Source: Methyloceanibacter caenitepidi (GTDB lineage: Bacteria > Pseudomonadota > Alphaproteobacteria > Rhizobiales > Methyloligellaceae). Taken from it: a DNA stretch of 64,000 nt. A program made the translations under genes and the position numbers. Shown piece by piece: positions 60,579 to 64,000 of this stretch. Numbering within the stretch: position 1 is the first letter of the stretch; each line of letters starts with the position of its first letter. The notes beneath the pieces were generated by a model that was given only the letters and a program-made list of their open reading frames with translations, made no database searches and had not been told where the DNA came from. The stretch spans positions 2,801,400 through 2,865,399 of the forward strand of contig NZ_AP014648.1 of the NCBI RefSeq assembly GCF_000828475.1, read 5' to 3'.

Positions 60579-62371
60579 GCGTCGTGCTGCTCCATCAGCT
60601 CGGTGAGTTGATCCGTGTCGAGACGGTTAGCGAAAGAGAAGAACAGCTCATCTTCGTCCTGCCGGTTCGCGAGGTAGGCCCGCAGGAGCTGCTCGACCTT
60701 TTGGGGGCAGTCTTCTTTCTTCACATCGCGCAGCAGTTCGCGGCCGATCTTTGCGTTGCCGCCCGTGCCGCCGCCTACGACCATGTGGAAGCCTTCGACG
60801 GTGTCTCCGTCGTCGTTTACAGGCACTTGGCAGGCGATCAAACCGATGTCGCCGATGTAGTGCTGCGCGCAGGAATGGTGGCAGCCGGTCAGGTGGATAT
60901 TCACCGGCTTGTCGAGTTCGAGCTTGCTCTCCACATGGGTGGCGATCGCTTCGGCGGTGCCTTTCGTGTTGGCCGCCGCGAACTTGCAGCCCGTGTTGCC
61001 GGTGCAGGCAACAAGGCCTGCGCGGATCGCCGTCGCCTTGGTTGAGAGGCCCAGCCCCTCGATACGCGATACCGCCTCGGTTACCTTTTCGTCCGGCACA
61101 CCTGAAATGAGCAGGTTCTGCCAGACGGAGAGGCGGATATCGCCGTCGCCGAGATCGCGGGCGATAGCGGCGATGCCTTTCATCTGGTCGACCGTGAGCT
61201 TGCCTGTTTGCAGCACGAGACCGATCCAGTTCAGCCCTTCCTGCTTTTGAGCATGAACCCCGAGATGCGCCATGCGGTCGGCCTCGGCACGCGGCTTCAC
61301 GTGGCCCGTGTCCACCCTGTCGAGCTTGCGGCCGAGCTTCTCTTCGACGGCGGCGAGGAACTTGTCGAAGCCCCAGTCGTCGAGCACGTATTTCAGGCGC
61401 GCCTTGTTTCTATTGGTGCGGTCGCCGTTTTCGACGAACACCCGCACGATGGCGTCGGCAACCTTGGTGGCATCGCCGGGGACAAGTACCACACCGGTAT
61501 CGCGGGCGATGTCGTGGTGGCCGGTGATGCCGCCGAGGACCAGCCGGAAATAGATTCCGGCCGGGACGCTCGCGCCCTCCGTCACCTCGATCGCGGAGAA
61601 CCCGATATCGTTCGTCTCTTCGAGCGCGGCGACCGTTCCGGCGCCATCGAAGGCCACATTGAACTTGCGCGGCAGCCCCGTGAGCGACCGATCGTTCAGG
61701 ACGTGATAGTGCCAGCTCTTGGCATAGGGCCGTGTGTCTAGCAGTTCCCGCGGATCGATACCCGCCGTCGGCGTGCCGGTGACGTTGCGGATATTGTCGG
61801 CGCCGGAGCCGCGAGACGTGAGCCCAAGTTCTTGGATGCCCTCGACCACGTTCACGGCATTCGCCGCTTCGATCTCTCGAATCTGCAAGTTCGCGCGCGT
61901 GGTGACATGGGCGTAGCCGCCGCCGAAATCTTCCGCGATCCGTGCCACGCCTTCGAACTGAGCCGCGCTCAAGATGCCGTTCGGAATCCGCAACCGGCAC
62001 ATATACGAGTCTTGCGCGGGGGCCACGTAGAAGAGACCGTAATAGCGCCACCGAAAATTGTCCGCCGGCTTTGGATATTCATTCTTTGCCGCTTGTTCGT
62101 TGAGCCGCGCGTAGGCGTCGAACGGATGCTCCTCGCGCTTCCACTTCTCCGGATCCACGAGCTTCTTGCCGGAGGCTTCGGTCTTGCTCTGGGCCTTCAG
62201 ATGCTCCGCGTCAGGGCCGACGGGCGCCCCGCCGCCACCCTCGCCGATGGGCTTCAGGCCCGACGCCGCGCGTTTGGCCTGCAGACCGGAGACGAGCCCC
62301 TCCAGGTAGCTCTTCTGTTCGCCGGAAAAGCCCTCGTTCGTTGCCGGTTTCTCTTTCGTCTCCGCGCTCAT
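60575..62371 (-). CDS. nirA: Ferredoxin-type nitrite reductase
   Basis: NirA reduces nitrite to ammonium with siroheme and a [4Fe-4S] cluster. The 598-residue protein has the duplicated nitrite/sulfite reductase ferredoxin-like halves (HVTTRANLQIREI and later WQNLLISGVP), and the cluster ligands in CTGNTGCKFAAANTK and TGCHHSCAQHYIGDIGL. The longer frame starts at 62494, but GGAGG 4 bases before the ATG at 62371 and the ATGA overlap with the reductase gene fix the start. The TGA overlaps the start of the diaphorase. An N-terminal extension of about 80 residues is Lys- and Glu-rich. Confidence 0.95.
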   Translation of the reverse strand: MSAETKEKPATNEGFSGEQKSYLEGLVSGLQAKRAASGLKPIGEGGGGAPVGPDAEHLKAQSKTEASGKKLVDPEKWKREEHPFDAYARLNEQAAKNEYPKPADNFRWRYYGLFYVAPAQDSYMCRLRIPNGILSAAQFEGVARIAEDFGGGYAHVTTRANLQIREIEAANAVNVVEGIQELGLTSRGSGADNIRNVTGTPTAGIDPRELLDTRPYAKSWHYHVLNDRSLTGLPRKFNVAFDGAGTVAALEETNDIGFSAIEVTEGASVPAGIYFRLVLGGITGHHDIARDTGVVLVPGDATKVADAIVRVFVENGDRTNRNKARLKYVLDDWGFDKFLAAVEEKLGRKLDRVDTGHVKPRAEADRMAHLGVHAQKQEGLNWIGLVLQTGKLTVDQMKGIAAIARDLGDGDIRLSVWQNLLISGVPDEKVTEAVSRIEGLGLSTKATAIRAGLVACTGNTGCKFAAANTKGTAEAIATHVESKLELDKPVNIHLTGCHHSCAQHYIGDIGLIACQVPVNDDGDTVEGFHMVVGGGTGGNAKIGRELLRDVKKEDCPQKVEQLLRAYLANRQDEDELFFSFANRLDTDQLTELMEQHDA

Positions 62372-63612
62372 GCCGCCTCCGCGTTCTCTGTTGCGGGACC
62401 GGATACGCTTTCGGCACAGAACGCCTGTCCGAAAATAAGAGAGCTCCGGATCCCGGACAGGGACGCGCCGGATCGCATGAGGTCGAGGTACCAAAGGCCG
62501 TCGGCCGTATCGCCAAGCAGAACTGCACCGGTGAGGTGTCCGTCTTTCAGAACGAGTTTTCGATAGCTGCCTTCATCGGGATCGGAGAAGACGACCTGGT
62601 CCGTATCGAGACCGCCCAAATAGTCACCGGCGGAAAACACGCCCACACCCGAAACCTTGAGGTTCGTGGCCAGGAGAGAACCGGTGTAGGAGGCAGAAGC
62701 GCCGGTCAGATGTGCCGCCAGCGCAGCCGCCTGTTCGTAAGCCGGCTCGACCAAACCGTAGCAAAGACCGCGATGTTCCGCGCATTCGCCAAGCGCGTAG
62801 ATCCCGTCGGCACTGGTACACATCCGGTCGTCGACGACGATGCCACGATCGACGGCAAGCCCAGCGTCCCGCGCGAGCGCCGTACGGGGACGGATGCCGG
62901 CGGCCATGACGATAAGATCGGCCGGAAGCAGAGTACCATCCGCAAGGCGAAGCCGTTCCACGCGGCCGGCGCCTTCAATGCCGACGCTCTCGGCCTCAAG
63001 CAGAACCTCGATGCCGAGGTCTTCGAGCGCCGTCGTCAACATGGCCGCGCCGCGCGCGTCGAGCTGCCGCTCCATGAGACGGTCGGCAAGATGGACGACC
63101 GTGACCGCTGCGCCAGCCTTGACGAGCCCGTAGGCAGCCTCGAGCCCCAACAGCCCGCCGCCGATCACCACCGCGCGTCTTTTTGCCCCCGCCTTGCCGA
63201 GCATCGAAGTCACGTCGTCGTGGGTGCGGAACGTCACGACGCCCGGCAGATCGGCACCGGGGAGCGGGAGTTGGACAGGCTCCGAGCCCGTCGCGAGAAC
63301 GAGCGCGTCATACGGGATCGCCAGTCCGGACTGGACTCGGACGAGCCGCTCCCCGATGTCGATAGCTGTGGCGCGTGCGCCGGCCACCAGCGTCACGCCG
63401 CGCTCCTCCCACCAAGTGCGCGGCTTGAGGTCCAGGTCCGACCCTTCAACCTCGCGCGCCAAAAGCGACGACAACAGCACGCGATTGTACGGAAGCCGCT
63501 GCTCCTCGCCGATCACGGTGATGTCGTAACGGTCGGGCGCACGTGCCGTCACCTCGTCGACGAGACGCGTGGCGGCCATACCACCGCCGATTATTACGAG
63601 CCGGTCTTTCAC
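62368..63612 (-). CDS. FAD-dependent NAD(P)H reductase of the nitrite/nitrate reductase type
   Basis: The 414-residue protein resembles the N-terminal part of NirB/NasB and rubredoxin-type reductases: FAD-binding IIGGGMAATRL, YNRVLLSSLLAREV, YDALVLATGSEP, NAD-binding VVIGGGLLGLEAAYGL, IRPRTALARDAGL and a CAEHRGLCYGLVEPAYEQA segment. It lacks the Fe-S and siroheme parts of NirB, so it is an electron-donating partner, probably to NasA or a ferredoxin. GTG start at 63612 overlaps the previous stop (GTGA) and its end overlaps nirA (ATGA). A NasB/NasC-like small reductase is the best name. Confidence 0.87.
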   Translation of the reverse strand: MKDRLVIIGGGMAATRLVDEVTARAPDRYDITVIGEEQRLPYNRVLLSSLLAREVEGSDLDLKPRTWWEERGVTLVAGARATAIDIGERLVRVQSGLAIPYDALVLATGSEPVQLPLPGADLPGVVTFRTHDDVTSMLGKAGAKRRAVVIGGGLLGLEAAYGLVKAGAAVTVVHLADRLMERQLDARGAAMLTTALEDLGIEVLLEAESVGIEGAGRVERLRLADGTLLPADLIVMAAGIRPRTALARDAGLAVDRGIVVDDRMCTSADGIYALGECAEHRGLCYGLVEPAYEQAAALAAHLTGASASYTGSLLATNLKVSGVGVFSAGDYLGGLDTDQVVFSDPDEGSYRKLVLKDGHLTGAVLLGDTADGLWYLDLMRSGASLSGIRSSLIFGQAFCAESVSGPATENAEAA

Positions 63613-64000
63613 GCGGCAGCCTCAAGTTTCTTGCTGCCGGAACGCGCAGGCTTCTTTTCGTCCTCGGGGCCAGCGGCCTCCGTTTTCGACTTGCTGACGG
63701 CGCCATGCTCGTACTCATCCAGGAAACCGAGTACGGCTTCGCGGTATTCGTAGTAGCGGGGATGAGCGAGGAGCGCCTTGCGGGTGCGCGGGCGCGGGAT
63801 ATCGATATCGACGATGCGCCCCACCCGTGCGTGCGGGCCATTGGTCATCATCACGACCCGGTCCGCGAGCAGAATGGCTTCGTCTACGTCGTGGGTCACG
63901 CAGACGGCCGTCACGGACGTGCGCGTCCACACCTCCATCAGGACTTCCTGCAAGGCCCAGCGGGTCAGGCTGTCCAGCATGCCGAAGGGCTCATCGAGCA
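63609..64000 (-). CDS. nrtD: Nitrate-type ABC transporter ATP-binding protein (cut by window edge)
   Basis: Only the C-terminal part is inside the window; the start lies beyond position 64000. The visible sequence begins with Walker B LDEPFGMLDSLTRW, followed by the D-loop region and the His-switch VTHDVDEAILLADRVVMMTNGPHARVG, the pattern of NrtD/SsuB/TauB importers. It ends in a Lys- and Glu-rich tail of about 30 residues. Being the first visible gene of the nas operon favours nitrate as substrate, but a cyanate or sulfonate role cannot be excluded from the sequence alone. The stop overlaps the next GTG. Confidence 0.85.
   Translation of the reverse strand, partial: LDEPFGMLDSLTRWALQEVLMEVWTRTSVTAVCVTHDVDEAILLADRVVMMTNGPHARVGRIVDIDIPRPRTRKALLAHPRYYEYREAVLGFLDEYEHGAVSKSKTEAAGPEDEKKPARSGSKKLEAAA

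Overview
The window reads as chromosomal DNA of a GC-rich alphaproteobacterium, most likely in the Rhizobiales/Hyphomicrobiales. I infer this from gene content: an MlaEF-type transporter with an MCE protein, a Gfo/Idh oxidoreductase next to lpxB, FdhD, an assimilatory nitrate cluster with a ferredoxin-type nitrite reductase, secreted gamma-class chorismate mutase, and several short hypothetical families that I associate with this order. Genus cannot be fixed from the sequence. Nearly all the DNA is coding and no tRNA, rRNA, CRISPR array, phage or intact insertion sequence was seen.

Layout. 0.3-7.1 kb: WrbA, a NUDIX hydrolase, an exported hypothetical, a trimeric autotransporter adhesin, a metallophosphoesterase and two unknown membrane proteins. 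7.2-19 kb: a carbohydrate block with otsB divergent from otsA, then a treS-maltokinase fusion, glgX, treZ and malQ. It should make and turn over trehalose and alpha-glucan; treY, glgE and glgB are not in the window. 19-26 kb: a CxxC selenoprotein-W-like protein, an exported protein, an Mla-type lipid transporter (permease, ATPase, MCE protein with an apparent fused auxiliary domain) and a P-type ATPase. 26-31 kb: class I aldolase, a small membrane protein, an exported HAD phosphatase and an arylsulfatase, divergent from a Crp/Fnr regulator.

32-40 kb: a sugar-nucleotide epimerase, an agmatine-to-putrescine module (aguA, aguB) coupled to a phzF-like gene, an aldose epimerase, an ArsC-like protein, lpxB and a Gfo/Idh oxidoreductase that may act in lipid A precursor synthesis. 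40-47 kb: NamZ-family (DUF1343) hydrolase, three tandem secreted von Willebrand A proteins, a DUF308 membrane protein, fdhD facing what looks like a decayed 3' end of mobA, a SYLF protein and a DUF2853 protein. 47-54.7 kb: a glutamine-synthetase-family enzyme with a repeated palindromic operator upstream, an Lrp/AsnC regulator, a tiny lipoprotein, AroQ-gamma, an AmpH-like serine hydrolase, an orphan Flp pilin, glutathionyl-hydroquinone reductase, a cupin and small stress-type membrane proteins.

54.9-64 kb: a minus-strand nitrate assimilation operon. Its promoter lies beyond the right edge. In transcription order it has a nitrate-type ABC ATPase (cut by the edge), an FAD/NAD(P)H reductase, nirA, a flavodoxin-less diaphorase with an N-terminal Fe-S domain, and nasA, joined by overlapping stop/start codons, followed by an outer-membrane barrel. 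Together these would import nitrate and reduce it to ammonium; the glutamine-synthetase homologue and FdhD nearby fit a nitrogen/molybdenum theme. Most of the window is ordinary core metabolism. The items most worth checking are the operator repeats before the glutamine-synthetase-like gene, the vWA triplet, the mobA remnant, the MCE fusion and the altered P-type ATPase M6 motif.
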